DNA from: Cellulomonas sp. APG4
Lineage (GTDB): Bacteria; Actinomycetota; Actinomycetes; Actinomycetales; Cellulomonadaceae
DNA: 64,000 bases
NCBI RefSeq assembly: GCF_009996735.1
Contig: NZ_JAACYI010000010.1
Location: 62,001-126,000, forward strand
Direction: 5' to 3'
The position numbers and the translations under genes were made by a program. A model generated the notes under the pieces. That model was not told the DNA's origin. It ran no database searches and saw nothing but the letters and a program-made list of their open reading frames with translations. Positions 51,990 through 62,400 of this stretch are shown piece by piece (positions within the stretch are counted from its first letter, which is position 1; each line of letters starts with the position of its first letter).

Positions 51990-53216
51990 GTGAGCACGAC
52001 AACCGCCGGAGCAGCGGCGCCGCACGCCGGCCCCGCGACCGAGCTCACGGTGCGCCGGCTCGGGCCTGTGCGACGCTTCTTCGTCCGGCGCCCGCGCGCG
52101 ATGGACGCACTGATCATGGCGGTCTACGGGCTCCCGGCGCTGATCGGCACGCTCGTGGTGGTCGCGGCACCGCTCGTCACGGGTGACCCACCGCCCGTGC
52201 GCCGGCTCGGCCTCGGGATCGTCCTCGTGGCGCTCGGCACCGTCGCGCTCAACTGGCGCCGACGCGCGCCGGTGCTGGTGACCGCCGCCCTGAGCCTGAT
52301 CGACGTCGCGGCGATGGCGTGGGTCGGGACCACGCTCGAGATGGGCGTCGCGTTCGGGGTCTACGCCGTCGCCGCGAGCCGACCGCCACGCACCACCTGG
52401 CTCACGTTCGCCGCCACCACCGTGGTGGGCGTGGCGGCGGGCCTCGCCACGAGCAGCGACACCGGCATCTTCTTCACCTCGCTCATCGCCCTCGCGATCG
52501 GCACGAGCGTGCGACACCGGCGCCTGCACGTGAGCGAGATCGTCGAGCGCACCAACGCGCTCGCGCGTGACCGCGACCAGCAGGCGCAGCTCGCGCGGAC
52601 GGCCGAGCGCACCCGGATCGCGCGCGAGATGCACGACGTCGTCGCGCACAACCTCGCCGTGATGATCGCGCTCGCCGACGGCGCTGGTGCCGCCCTGGCC
52701 ACCCGGCCCGACCGCACCCGGCACGTGCTCGGCGAGGTCTCGGAGACCGGCCGCTCGGCCCTCGCCGACATGCGCCGCGTGCTCGGCGTGCTGCACGAGC
52801 CCGACGCACGCTTCGAGCCCCAGCCGGGCAGCACCGACCTGCCGACGCTCGTCGAACGCTTCCGCACCGCGGGGCTCGACGTGCGCACCACGGGGCTGCA
52901 CCTCGACCTGCCCGACGACGCGGGCCTCCAGCTGACCGTCTACCGGATCGTGAGCGAGGCCCTCACGAACGCGCTGCGGCACGCCCCCGGCACGGGCCTG
53001 GTCGAGATCGCCCTCACGCGCACCCCGGACGCGGTCGAGGTGGACGTGCGCGACGAGGGCCCCGCAGCGCTGCCCGTGCGTCCGCCGGGCGCGGGCCAGG
53101 GGCTCATCGGCATGGCCGAGCGCGCCGCCGTCTACGGGGGGACGGTCGAGGCCGGTCCCACCGCGACCGGCTGGCGCGTGCACGCCGTCCTGCCCTGGTC
53201 GGAGGACGAGGCGTGA
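51990..53216 (+). CDS. Sensor histidine kinase (NarL-type partner), first of a tandem pair
   Basis: A 408-residue membrane kinase. Four to five helices lie in residues 40-175. The HisKA_3 phosphoacceptor is His215 in [11 protein letters not shown] HATPase domain follows with the N box [12 protein letters not shown] and the G2 box [13 protein letters not shown]. It has no PAS, HAMP or large extracytoplasmic sensor, so it probably senses within the membrane. GTG 51990 follows a GACGAT box by 6 bases without a Shine-Dalgarno. Its stop overlaps the second kinase (GTGA). The N-terminus ([18 protein letters not shown]) is nearly shared with the second kinase. Confidence 0.92.
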   Translation: MSTTTAGAAAPHAGPATELTVRRLGPVRRFFVRRPRAMDALIMAVYGLPALIGTLVVVAAPLVTGDPPPVRRLGLGIVLVALGTVALNWRRRAPVLVTAALSLIDVAAMAWVGTTLEMGVAFGVYAVAASRPPRTTWLTFAATTVVGVAAGLATSSDTGIFFTSLIALAIGTSVRHRRLHVSEIVERTNALARDRDQQAQLARTAERTRIAREMHDVVAHNLAVMIALADGAGAALATRPDRTRHVLGEVSETGRSALADMRRVLGVLHEPDARFEPQPGSTDLPTLVERFRTAGLDVRTTGLHLDLPDDAGLQLTVYRIVSEALTNALRHAPGTGLVEIALTRTPDAVEVDVRDEGPAALPVRPPGAGQGLIGMAERAAVYGGTVEAGPTATGWRVHAVLPWSEDEA

Positions 53217-54514
53217 CCCAGGACGCGGTGGCGCACCAGCCCCTCACCGAGATCTCGGCGCGACGGCTCGGCCCTGTGCGGCGCTTCTTCGCCCGGCGTC
53301 CCCGGGCGATGGACGTGCTGATCATCGTCCTCTTCCTCGCGAGCGTCTGGTTCACGCTCGCGCCCGGGCACGAGACGCCCGACGGCGTGGACCCGCGGGC
53401 CCGGCTCGTGGTCGTGGGGGTGGTGGTCCCGCTGGTCGGGACCGTCGCGCTGTGGTGGCGCCGCTCGCGGCCCCTGTGGGTCACGGCCACGATGACCGTG
53501 CTCGGCGTGGTCAGCCTGGTGCTCGTCGGCTCGACCGGCGGCGCGGACCTGGGGCTCGCGTTCGCCCTCTACGCGGTCGCGGCCGAGCACCGGCCGCCCG
53601 TCGCGTGGGCGGCCGCCGGTCTGAGCATGGGCACCTTCATGACGGTGCTCTGGTTCTGGGAGCGCGAGCTCGCGCAGATGACCTTGACCGACGGCGGCTC
53701 CGAGAGCGTGCTGAGCCCGACGGCGGCTCGTGCCACCACCGTCTCGCTGCTGCTCGCCCTGATGCTGCTGGGGATCGCGATCGGCATGAGCGTGCGCAAC
53801 CGGCGCCTGCACGTGACGGAGCTCGTCGCGCGCACCGAGGAGCTCGCGCGCGACCGGGACCGGCAGGCCGCGCTGGCCCGGGCCGCCGAGCGCACGCGCA
53901 TCGCGCGCGAGATGCACGACGTCGTCGCGCACTCGATCTCGGTGATGATCGCCCTCGCGGACGGCGCCGCCGCGTCGGTGGGCAGGGCGCCCGAGAGCGC
54001 GCGCGTGGCGATCGACGAGCTCGGCACCACCGGCCGCGCGGCCCTCGCGGACATGCGGCGCGTCCTGGGCGTGCTCGAACCCGGCAGCGGCGCCGCCGAC
54101 GACGCCGAGCTCGACGCGGACCTGGGCGGGGTCGTCGAGCGCTTCCGCACCGCCGGCCTGCCGATCCGGGTCACGGGGCTCACGCTCCTCGACGCGGGGA
54201 AGGTCGACCCTGGCCTGTGCCTCGCGGTCAAGCGGATCGTCTCGGAGGCGCTCACCAACGCCCTGCGGCACGCCCCCGGCACCTCGCGGGTCGACCTCGT
54301 GCTGCGCCGTGCGGACGGGTTGCTCGTGGTCGAGGTCACCGACCGCGGCCCGCAGCTCCCGGTGACCGACGCGGGCGGCGCGGGACAGGGGCTGATCGGG
54401 ATGCGCGAGCGCGTCGAGCTGCACGGCGGGCGCGTCGACGCGGGACCCTGGGAGACGGGATGGCGGGTACGGGCCGAGCTGCCCTGGCCCGGGACCACGG
54501 AGGAGGACGGATGA
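53213..54514 (+). CDS. Sensor histidine kinase, second of a tandem pair
   Basis: A 433-residue paralogue of the kinase before it. It has the same order of parts: [18 protein letters not shown], membrane helices to about 190, phosphoacceptor His235 in [10 protein letters not shown], and a HATPase domain with [12 protein letters not shown] and [13 protein letters not shown]. The membrane sensor part differs most, with an extra segment at about 150-170 ([17 protein letters not shown]) that may face outside. All catalytic residues look intact, so it should be active. It overlaps the first kinase and the response regulator by 4 bases. Confidence 0.92.
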   Translation: MTQDAVAHQPLTEISARRLGPVRRFFARRPRAMDVLIIVLFLASVWFTLAPGHETPDGVDPRARLVVVGVVVPLVGTVALWWRRSRPLWVTATMTVLGVVSLVLVGSTGGADLGLAFALYAVAAEHRPPVAWAAAGLSMGTFMTVLWFWERELAQMTLTDGGSESVLSPTAARATTVSLLLALMLLGIAIGMSVRNRRLHVTELVARTEELARDRDRQAALARAAERTRIAREMHDVVAHSISVMIALADGAAASVGRAPESARVAIDELGTTGRAALADMRRVLGVLEPGSGAADDAELDADLGGVVERFRTAGLPIRVTGLTLLDAGKVDPGLCLAVKRIVSEALTNALRHAPGTSRVDLVLRRADGLLVVEVTDRGPQLPVTDAGGAGQGLIGMRERVELHGGRVDAGPWETGWRVRAELPWPGTTEEDG

Positions 54515-55191
54515 CGCGGGTGCTGCTGGTCGACGACCAGGCGCTGCTGCGCATGGGCTTCAGGCTCGTGCTCGAGGCCGAGGAGGACCTGGAGGTGGTG
54601 GGCGAGGCGAGCGACGGCCGCTCGGCGCTCGACCAGGTGCGCGCGCTCGAGCCCGACGTCGTGCTCATGGACGTGCGCATGCCCGGCGTCAACGGGATCG
54701 AGGCGACCGAGCGCGTCGTGACCGAGCGTCCCGACACCAAGGTGCTCATCCTCACGACCTTCGACCTCGACGAGTACGCGTTCGCCGCCCTGCGGGCCGG
54801 TGCGAGCGGCTTCCTGCTCAAGGACACGCGCCCGGCCGACCTGGTCGCGGCGATCCGCACCGTCGCCTCGGGGGACGCCGTCGTCTCCCCGCGCATCACG
54901 CGACGCATGCTCGAGCTCTTCGCGGGGCGGCTGCCCGACGGCCCTGCGGACGGCGCGGACGGCGCACAGGTGGGCGACCCGCGCCTGTCGCACCTCACGC
55001 CGCGCGAGCTCGAGGTGCTGCGGGCCGTCGCGGAGGGCATGTCGAACGCCGAGGTCGCCGAGCGGCTCTTCCTCTCGGAGGCGACCGTCAAGACCCACGT
55101 GGGCCGCATCCTCGCCAAGCTCGGGGTGCGTGACCGCGTGCAGGCCGTCGTCCTCGCCTACGAGACGGGGCTGGTGGGTCCGCGCGCGTGA
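54511..55191 (+). CDS. Response regulator, NarL/LuxR type
   Basis: A 226-residue regulator. The receiver domain has the acidic pair Asp8-Asp9, phosphoacceptor Asp54 in [10 protein letters not shown], Thr in LILTTFD and Lys in FLLKDT. The LuxR-type helix-turn-helix lies at about 160-218 ([18 protein letters not shown] and [16 protein letters not shown]). It is the only regulator for the two kinases before it and overlaps the second (ATGA). It probably controls the ABC exporter genes at 50.0-51.9 kb. The stop codon sits in the loop of a strong hairpin. Confidence 0.93.
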   Translation: MTRVLLVDDQALLRMGFRLVLEAEEDLEVVGEASDGRSALDQVRALEPDVVLMDVRMPGVNGIEATERVVTERPDTKVLILTTFDLDEYAFAALRAGASGFLLKDTRPADLVAAIRTVASGDAVVSPRITRRMLELFAGRLPDGPADGADGAQVGDPRLSHLTPRELEVLRAVAEGMSNAEVAERLFLSEATVKTHVGRILAKLGVRDRVQAVVLAYETGLVGPRA

Positions 55192-55211
55192 GTCGCGGTC
55201 CCACCAGCCCC
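55167..55211. terminator. Long hairpin over the end of the response regulator gene
   Basis: GGGGCTGGTGGG-T-CCGCG (55167-55184) pairs with CGCGG-T-CCCACCAGCCCC (55194-55211), 17 pairs and one T-T mismatch. The loop (55185-55193) holds the stop codon at 55189-55191. It can terminate both convergent genes. Confidence 0.75.
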
Positions 55212-55221
55212 GGGGTGTGCG

Positions 55222-55641
55222 TCAGCGGCGGCTGGTGCCCCTGATGTCGACGACGAACACGAGGGTGTCGGTGCCGCCGATGCCCGCCTGGGGCATGCCG
55301 CGCTCGCCGTAGCCCAGGTGCGGCGGGATCGACAAGAGCACGCGCGAGCCCACCTGCTGGCCCACGAGACCCTCGTCCCAGCCGCCGATCACGGCGCCCA
55401 CGCCGATCGGGAACGAGATCGACGAGCCCCGGTCGTAGGAGTTGTCGAACATGCGGCCGCCCCACACCTGGCCGTAGTAGTCGACCTCGATGTCATCACC
55501 CGACTCGACGACCTCGCCGTCGCCGCGCGAGATCACGTGCACGCCGAGGTCGCCCGGCGCCGGGGTGTCGGGGAACGTGAGGACCGGCTTGTCCCCGAAG
55601 GACCCGGAGGCGGACGGCAGCGGGGGCAGGTGGTCGGTCAT
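55222..55641 (-). CDS. FKBP-type peptidyl-prolyl cis-trans isomerase
   Basis: A 139-residue cytoplasmic isomerase. The FKBP core is recognisable: DIEVDYYGQVWGGRMFDNSYDRG, then PIGVGAVIGGWDEGLVGQQVG, then IPPHLGYGERG and TLVFVVDIRG. No signal peptide is seen. Start ATG 55641 has GAGGAG upstream; the frame is open further upstream but loses similarity. It assists protein folding. It converges on the response regulator gene. Confidence 0.93.
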   Translation of the reverse strand: MTDHLPPLPSASGSFGDKPVLTFPDTPAPGDLGVHVISRGDGEVVESGDDIEVDYYGQVWGGRMFDNSYDRGSSISFPIGVGAVIGGWDEGLVGQQVGSRVLLSIPPHLGYGERGMPQAGIGGTDTLVFVVDIRGTSRR

Positions 55642-55818
55642 GGAGGAGCTCCTCGGCAGTACGTGGCGCGACCGAGGCGGTGGCCGGGTCGCGGGGCGCG
55701 ACCTCGTCGGCCGCGACCGTCCCCCATCGTGCCCGACGCGGTGCGGCACCGCACCGAGCGAGCCCGCGGCGCGGCGTCCGAGGCGCCGTCGTAGCCGGGG
55801 CCGACGCCGTCGGCCGGG

Positions 55819-56805
55819 TCAGAGCAACGAGGCGAGCCACTCCGCCTGCCGCAGCCACTGGTGCGCGGCGCCGCCCTCGTGCTGGTTGAACGGGTACTCG
55901 ACCATCTCGGTCGCGGGACGGCCACCGGGGGCGAGGGTGCCGTAGTGGTGGTAGGCCGCGAAGACCGTCGACGGCGGGCACACCGGGTCCATGAGCGCGA
56001 CCGAGAACATCGCGGGCGCCGTCGCGCGGCGGCCCAGGTGCATGCCGTCGAGGTAGTCGAACGTGCCGAGCACGGTGTCGACGGCACCGCGGTGGATGCC
56101 CAGGTAGCGCACCAGCTCGCCGTACGGGTCGTTGCCCGTGATCTGCACCGCGCGGCGCACGTGGCACAGGAACGGGACGTCGGGCATGGCGGCGACCAGC
56201 CCGGGAACCAGGCCCGCGACGGCGAGCGTCACGCCGCCGCCCTGGCTGATCCCGGCCACCGCGACGCGCTCGGGGTCGGCCCCGGGCAGCTCCCGTGCCG
56301 CGTCGACGGCCCGCACGGCGTCGGTGAACAGCCGCCGGTAGTAGTGGTCGTGCGGACGCTCGATCCCGCGCGTCATCACTCCCGGGAGCGCAGGCCCCGT
56401 GCCGACAGGGTCGGCCGTGTGGCCGCCCGCGCCCCAGGTGCTGCCCTGCCCGCGCGTGTCCATGACCAGGTGCGCATAGCCAGCGCTGGCCCACGCGAGA
56501 CGCTCGTGCGGGAGCCCGCGCCCGCCGCCGTAGCCGATGTACTCGACCACGACCGGCAGGTCCTCGCGCGCGCCCGCCGGCCGCGCGTACCACGCCCGCA
56601 CGGGGTGGCCCCCGAAACCGCGGAACGTGACGTCGTGCACCTCGACGGTGCGCAGCGGGCCGTCGTAGGGCGCGAGCTCGAGGCCCAGCGCATGACTGCG
56701 CGCGTCGGCGAGGGTCTCGGTCCAGAACGCGTCGAGGTCCGCGGGCTCGGTGGGCTCGGGACGGTAGCGGCGCAGCTCGTCGACGGGCAGGTCGAACAGG
56801 GGCAC
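55819..56805 (-). CDS. Acetyl xylan esterase, CE7 family
   Basis: A 328-residue alpha/beta hydrolase. The CE7 hallmarks are present: RGQ at 118-120 in DTRGQGSTWG, nucleophile Ser187 in GISQGGG, Asp273 in LMDPVCPPST and His309 in FNQHEGG. No signal peptide is visible, so it is likely cytoplasmic and removes acetyl groups from imported xylo-oligosaccharides (or cephalosporin C, as other CE7 enzymes do). Length is normal. It lies near the secreted esterase/xylanase at 59.4-64 kb, consistent with a xylan pathway. GAGG precedes the start. Confidence 0.92.
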   Translation of the reverse strand: MPLFDLPVDELRRYRPEPTEPADLDAFWTETLADARSHALGLELAPYDGPLRTVEVHDVTFRGFGGHPVRAWYARPAGAREDLPVVVEYIGYGGGRGLPHERLAWASAGYAHLVMDTRGQGSTWGAGGHTADPVGTGPALPGVMTRGIERPHDHYYRRLFTDAVRAVDAARELPGADPERVAVAGISQGGGVTLAVAGLVPGLVAAMPDVPFLCHVRRAVQITGNDPYGELVRYLGIHRGAVDTVLGTFDYLDGMHLGRRATAPAMFSVALMDPVCPPSTVFAAYHHYGTLAPGGRPATEMVEYPFNQHEGGAAHQWLRQAEWLASLL

Positions 56806-56844
56806 GGGGGCACTCCTCGGGTCGTGCGGACGGCGTCCGGTGGT

Positions 56845-58248
56845 TCAGGCGAGGTGGTCGAGCACGTCCTGGGGCGTGAGCAGGCCCACCGGGTCACCCT
56901 CGGACAGCACGAGCACGACGTCGTTCCACTCGAGCTGCTCCTGGACGTCCGCGACGGACTGCAGGGCGCCGACGACGGCCATCGGGTCGAGCATGTGCTC
57001 GGCGACCGGCTCGTGCCACGCCGCGGGCTCGTCCGTCACGAGGGACAGCAGCAGCTCGGCGTCGACCGAACCGGCGACCTCACCGCCCTTGACGGGCGGC
57101 GGCCCGCCCACGACGGGGATGCGACGCACGCCCGAGGCCCGCAGCGCACGTGCCGCGTCGGCCACCGTCGCGTCCTTCCGGACGTGCGGGAGGGCCGCCG
57201 GGTCAGTGCCCCGGGCGGCGAGCACGTCGCCCACCGTGGGACCCTCGCCGGTCGCGAGGAAGCCGCGCTCGGCCATCCACTCGTCGGAGAAGATCTTCGA
57301 GAGGTAGCCACGGCCGCCGTCGGGCAGCAGCACCACGATCACGGCGGCCTTCGCGGCGTCCGGGTCCTCCTCCTCGAGGCGCCGGGCCAGGCGGAGCGCG
57401 GCCACCACGGCCATGCCGCACGAGCCGCCGACGAGCAGGCCCTCCTCACGCGCGAGGCGGCGCGTCATCTCGAACGACTCGGCGTCCGTGACCGCGATCA
57501 CCTCGTCGGGCACCGACGGGTCGTAGGCCCCCGGCCAGAAGTCCTCGCCCACACCCTCGACGAGGTACGGACGCCCGTCGCCACCCGAGTAGACCGAGCC
57601 GGCAGGGTCCGCGCCGACCACGCGCACGCGACCGCCCTGCTCGGCCGGCCGGTCGGCGCTGACGTCCTTGAGGTAGCGACCGGTGCCCGTGATCGTGCCG
57701 CCCGTGCCCACGCCCGCGACGAGGTGCGTGACGCGGCCGTCGGTGTCGGTCCAGATCTCTGGGCCGGTGCTCTCGTAGTGCGAGGCCGGTCCGTTGACGT
57801 TGAAGTACTGGTTCGGCTTCCAGGCACCCTCGATCTCGGTGACGAGCCGGTCCGAGACCGAGTAGTACGAGTCGGGGTGGTCGGGTGGAACGGCCGTGGG
57901 CGTCACGACCACCTCGGCGCCGTAGGCCGTGAGCACGTCGCGCTTGTCCTGGGAGACCTTGTCCGGGCACACGAACACGCAGCGGTACCCCTTGCGCTGG
58001 GCGACCAGCGCGAGGCCGACGCCCGTGTTGCCGCTCGTGGGCTCGACGATCGTGCCGCCGGGGCGCAGCTCACCCGAGGCCTCGGCGGCCTCGATCATCT
58101 TGAGCGCGATGCGGTCCTTCACCGAGCCGCCGGGGTTGAGGTACTCGACCTTGGCGAGCACGGTCGCCGCGAGCCCCTCGGTGACCGTCCCGAGCCGGAC
58201 CAGCGGCGTGCCGCCGACCAGGTCGGAGATGTGCTCGGCGTACTTCAT
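56845..58248 (-). CDS. cbs: Cystathionine beta-synthase
   Basis: A 467-residue enzyme joining serine and homocysteine to cystathionine. PLP lysine is Lys44 in NPGGSVKDRIAL, with SGNTGVGLA and GVGTGGTITG as further PLP contacts. Two CBS domains occupy about 340-465. The N-terminal haem domain of animal enzymes is absent, as usual in bacteria. It is 63 kb-side partner of the metB gene at 48 kb. The start ATG 58248 has GGGGG upstream. In M. tuberculosis the homologue is Rv1077, next to metB. Confidence 0.92.
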   Translation of the reverse strand: MKYAEHISDLVGGTPLVRLGTVTEGLAATVLAKVEYLNPGGSVKDRIALKMIEAAEASGELRPGGTIVEPTSGNTGVGLALVAQRKGYRCVFVCPDKVSQDKRDVLTAYGAEVVVTPTAVPPDHPDSYYSVSDRLVTEIEGAWKPNQYFNVNGPASHYESTGPEIWTDTDGRVTHLVAGVGTGGTITGTGRYLKDVSADRPAEQGGRVRVVGADPAGSVYSGGDGRPYLVEGVGEDFWPGAYDPSVPDEVIAVTDAESFEMTRRLAREEGLLVGGSCGMAVVAALRLARRLEEEDPDAAKAAVIVVLLPDGGRGYLSKIFSDEWMAERGFLATGEGPTVGDVLAARGTDPAALPHVRKDATVADAARALRASGVRRIPVVGGPPPVKGGEVAGSVDAELLLSLVTDEPAAWHEPVAEHMLDPMAVVGALQSVADVQEQLEWNDVVLVLSEGDPVGLLTPQDVLDHLA

Positions 58249-58374
58249 CTGACCCCCAGGTCTCGGTCGGGCAGGAGCATCATCGCAGCACGGACGCGGG
58301 CCGACCCCGGCGCCCGCGAGATCGGTCGTCTCGCGGCCGTCGGGGCCGGCGTCGCTCCGTGCTCCGGGTCGAGC

Positions 58375-59220
58375 TCAGTCGCCGCGCAGGATCGCCAGGA
58401 GGCGCAGGAACTCGAGGTACATCCAGACGATCGTGACCAGCAGGCCGAACGCGGCGGTCCAGGCGTAGCGGGCCGGCGCGCCCTGCTCGACGCCGCGCTT
58501 GATCGAGTCGAAGTCGAGGATGAGCATCGCGGCCGCGAGACCGACGGCGAAGATCCCGACGAGGACGCCGAGCGGGATTCCCAGGATCTCCACCTCGCTG
58601 CGCAGACCGAAGCCCTCCATGCCGCCGAACCACATGAGGCCGAGGTTCACGAGCGAGAAGACGAGGTAGCCACCCATCGCGACGAGCAGCCAGCGCGTGA
58701 ACTTGGGCGTCACGCGCACCTTGCCCGAGCGGAAGAGCACGAGGCACGCGACGAAGGTCGCGCCCGTGGCGAGCACGGCCTGCATGACGACGCCGGGCCA
58801 CTGCGCCTCGAAGAACGCGCTGATGCCGCCGAGGAACACGCCCTGGGCCACGGCGTAGGCCGTGATGAGCGCGGGGCTCGGCTCGCGCTTGAAGGCGTTG
58901 ACGAGGCCCAGCACGAGGCCGACGATCGCGCCGACGAAGAACAGGCCCGGCGCGAACAGCCAGGTCAGGGCGCCCACAACGACGACGACGGCCAGCAGGC
59001 CGCCGGTCTTCATGATGACGTCGTCATAGGTCATGCGGCCCGTGTCGCGCGTGGTCGCCGACGGGGCCGTGTACATCTGCTCGAGCGACGGGCCCGTCGC
59101 GGCGCCCTGGCCTGCGGCGCCCGCTCCCGCTGCCTCGTACGGGCGCGGCTGGACGGCCGCACCGCCGCGTCGGCGGGGCTCGCCGAACACGTCGTTGTTG
59201 CTGAAGACGGGGTTGCTCAC
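58375..59220 (-). CDS. Bax inhibitor-1/YccA family membrane protein
   Basis: A 281-residue protein with seven helices after a hydrophilic N-terminus of about 65 residues. The family parts NNDVFGEPRRRGG, then MTYDDVIMKTGGLLAVVVVVG, and the C-terminal LDFDSIKRGVEQGAPARYAWTAAFGL with acidic residues of the calcium-leak pore in BI-1, are seen. Long N-terminal versions are typical of actinobacteria. AGGAGG precedes GTG 59220. TAGGAT at about 59284-59289 may be its -10. Role unknown in bacteria; ion leak and stress are suggested for the family. Confidence 0.9.
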   Translation of the reverse strand: MSNPVFSNNDVFGEPRRRGGAAVQPRPYEAAGAGAAGQGAATGPSLEQMYTAPSATTRDTGRMTYDDVIMKTGGLLAVVVVVGALTWLFAPGLFFVGAIVGLVLGLVNAFKREPSPALITAYAVAQGVFLGGISAFFEAQWPGVVMQAVLATGATFVACLVLFRSGKVRVTPKFTRWLLVAMGGYLVFSLVNLGLMWFGGMEGFGLRSEVEILGIPLGVLVGIFAVGLAAAMLILDFDSIKRGVEQGAPARYAWTAAFGLLVTIVWMYLEFLRLLAILRGD

Positions 59221-59348
59221 TGTGCCTCCTGGTCGCGGCGACCGCCCGGTCCCGGGTGGATCGATGTCGCTGGCCTTGACGTCATCCTAGGCAACGCACG
59301 GGCACTCGTCCCGGTTCCGCCACGAGCCGGACCCGCCGCCGTCGGGCA

Positions 59349-59386
59349 CGACGAGGGCGACGCCCCTGCGGACGTCGCCCTCGTCG
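59349..59386. terminator. Terminator after the xylanase gene
   Basis: CGACGAGGGCGACG (59349-59362) and CGTCGCCCTCGTCG (59373-59386) form a perfect 14-bp stem with a 10-base loop, about 33 bases beyond the minus-strand stop at 59419. Confidence 0.75.
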
Positions 59387-59418
59387 CCTCATCCCCTCAT
59401 CCCCGCCGAGTCATGCGC

Positions 59419-62400
59419 TCACCAGAACCACGGGAACGGCCACCACGGCGGCTTGGGCGGCAGCGGAGGCAGCGCGAGCAGCCTGTCCGCGTCACTCAGG
59501 TCGCCGCTGCGGGCCTCGATCTCGTAGATCCCGAGCGAGGTCTTCCGCGGCACCGTCACCGTGGCCGTCGCCGTGCCGTCGGCGCCCACCGTGACCGTGG
59601 TGAGGAGCACCGACCGGTCCTTGCCGGGCTTGCCCTTGCCGCCGGGCTTGTGGGCACCGGGCTTGTGCGCACCGGGCTTGTCGAGACGGATCTCGACGTC
59701 GCTCCCCGGGGCGTACCCGCTCAGCGTGACCCCCACCGACGTCCCGGCGGGCACGAGCCACCGGTCGAGCTCGACCTTCGGGTCGATGACGGGCTCGGGC
59801 TCGTCGGCCTCGACCAGCTGGGCAACTCCCCAGCGGGCGGTGCTCTGGTAGCTCAGACCGGTCGGGTCCGCCCAGGTCCGCACCGAGGTGCGCGCACCGT
59901 CGGTGCCGTCGTTGACCTGCACGTCGAACCCGTGGAACGTGCCCGGGCCGCCGTACTCGAGCAGGCTGATGGCCGCCTCGACGCGGTAGCCGGTCTCGGT
60001 GACCGCCGTCGCGCTCTCGAGCCGGTTCTGCTGGTACGCCTCGTCACCGGTGCCGAACGAGACGACGTTCTCGTAGCTGATCCGGATCTGGGTGTCGTCG
60101 TACCGGTACGGCCCGTTCTTGACGTTGCCCGCGTCCACGAACAGCTCGACCGAGTCCTGGACCCACGGGTCGCTGCCCGTCGCGTCCAGCTGGGCGTCGG
60201 TCACGTCGGCCAGCACGTACAGCGTGGAGCCGTCCTCGCTCCACAGCGTGCGCACCTCGGCCGTCGCACCGCCCGTCCCCTCGATCTGCGTGTCGGTCGT
60301 CAGGACCTCGGCGAGCTCCCACTGCTCGTCGACCTCGCCGTCGACCGTCGGGGCGCTCGGCGCCTCGGCGACCTCGACGAACGAGAGCGGCTCGACCAGC
60401 GTGAGGCCACCCAGGGCGTCGGCCGAGGCCCAGCCCGTCGTGACGTCCCCGTCGGTGACCCGCAGGTCGAACTGCACCGTGTCGCCCTGCGCGACGTCGG
60501 CCAGCGGCACGTGGACCACGGCGGTCCAGCCCGCGTCGGTCTCCGTCACCACGCCCTCGACGTCACCCGACCCGTCCCGGGCGAAGGCGTACGTCTGGTC
60601 CCCCACCTGGAAGGTGAGGCCGTCCGTGGCCTCGTCGTCGGCGTCGGTCACGGCGACGTACGCCGTGAGGTGGTCGGCGGTCCAGCGAAGCTGGAAGTCG
60701 GCGACCTCCTCGACCTGGTGCAGCGGGAGCCGGGCCCACTCGGGCGACGCGACCGCGGTGTCGTCGAGCGCCACGTCACCGCCGAAGACGAGCTCGCTCA
60801 GCACCCGCGGCGGGACCTCCCCGTCGACGGCGCCGTGGTAGGCAGGCTTGGCCTGCAGCTGGGCGTCGAAGACGAGCGGGGCCTGCTCGGAGCGCCAGCT
60901 CCGATTGTCGGTCAGACCCCAGATGGTCGCCGAGTAGAGCGAGTCGGCGTGCTCCCGGAACACCCGGAAGGCGTCGCGGTAGTAGTAGCCCTGCTCCACC
61001 AGGTTCGCCTGGGTGACAGGGGTACCCACCGTGACGTCGAGCTCGGTCACGGCCTGCGTCACCGGAAGGTCCGCGAACCGCTCGATCGCGGCCTCGAGCG
61101 CCGAGACCGGCATCGACAGGCTCACGTGGAACTGGTGCCCCACGCCGTCGAGCGGCACGCCGCGGTCGAGCATGCGCTCCACCAGGGCCCGGTAGCGGTT
61201 CTGCTTGCCGCTCTGCTCGGTGTTGTAGTCGTTGATGAACAGCGCGACCGGACGGTCGGAGCCCTCGGCGGCGAGGTCGCCGTTGAAGGTCTCGTCCGCG
61301 TACTGGAACGCGAGGTCGATGAACTCCTCGCCCAGGATCCGATACCACTCGCTGCGGCGCAGGCCGTCCTCGAACTCCGCGGAGTCCGAGATCACCTCGT
61401 TGACCACGTCCCACGCGACGAGCGGGTTGTCGCCGCCGAACTCGCCCCAGGCGGACAGGGCGTCGCCGACGTTCGCGATGTGGGTGCGCAGACGGTCGCG
61501 CAGGAACTGCTTGTCCTCCTCGCTCGTGGTCAGCGGCGCACCGGCCTCGTCCTGGAAGAACCACTCCGGCGTCTGGCTGTGCCACAGCAGCACGTGGCCG
61601 TACACCCGCAGATCGTTCGCGGCCGCGAAGTCCATGAGGGCCTCGGCCTCGGGGTGCAGGCGGAAGGTGCGGTCCTCGTCGTACCAGGCCTCGACCTTCA
61701 TGTGGTTCTCGGCCGTGATCTGCTCGAAGTGCCGCAGCGTGAGCTCTGCCGGCGCCCCGAGGGTCTCGCGGTTGTCGATCGCGACGCCCAGGGGGAAGTC
61801 CACGGTGTCCTTGATCGGGGTGATGTCCTCGATCTCGCGCGGGTCCTGCGAGCGGATCGTGACGTCGTCGACGAGGAACGACCCGGCGCCGCCGGTGTTG
61901 TAGCTCGTCTCGAGGTAGAGGCGGGCCGTGTCGGCCGAGGCCATCGTGTAGCTGGCCGTGACCTGGTGCCACTCCCCGCTCGTGATCCCCGAGAACTGCC
62001 CGACGGTGTCGAAGCTGTCGGCGCCGTCCGTGGTGCGCTGGACGCTGAGCCAGATGTCGTCGGTCTCCTCACCCGCGGCCATCTTGACCCACGCGCTGAT
62101 GTCGTACGTCACGCCCGTCTCGAAGACCTCGGTCACGTCGTACGCGATGCCGTCGCCCTGCGAGGTGCGGTCGCTGACCAGCGCGGCCTGCGCGCCGCCG
62201 TGGGCCTCGGCGGTGGTGACCGCGACCGTCGGGTCGCCGTCGGCGTCCCCGCGCGGCGCCCAGCCCTGGAGGCCGTCCTCGAAGTCGAACGTCAGGTCGA
62301 CGACCTCGCCGCTCCCGCCGCCCGACGGGGTGGTGATGAGCAGGTCGTCGATCAGCACCTCGTAGGGCGCGTCGAGGTCCTCCGTGCCGATGTAGACCTG

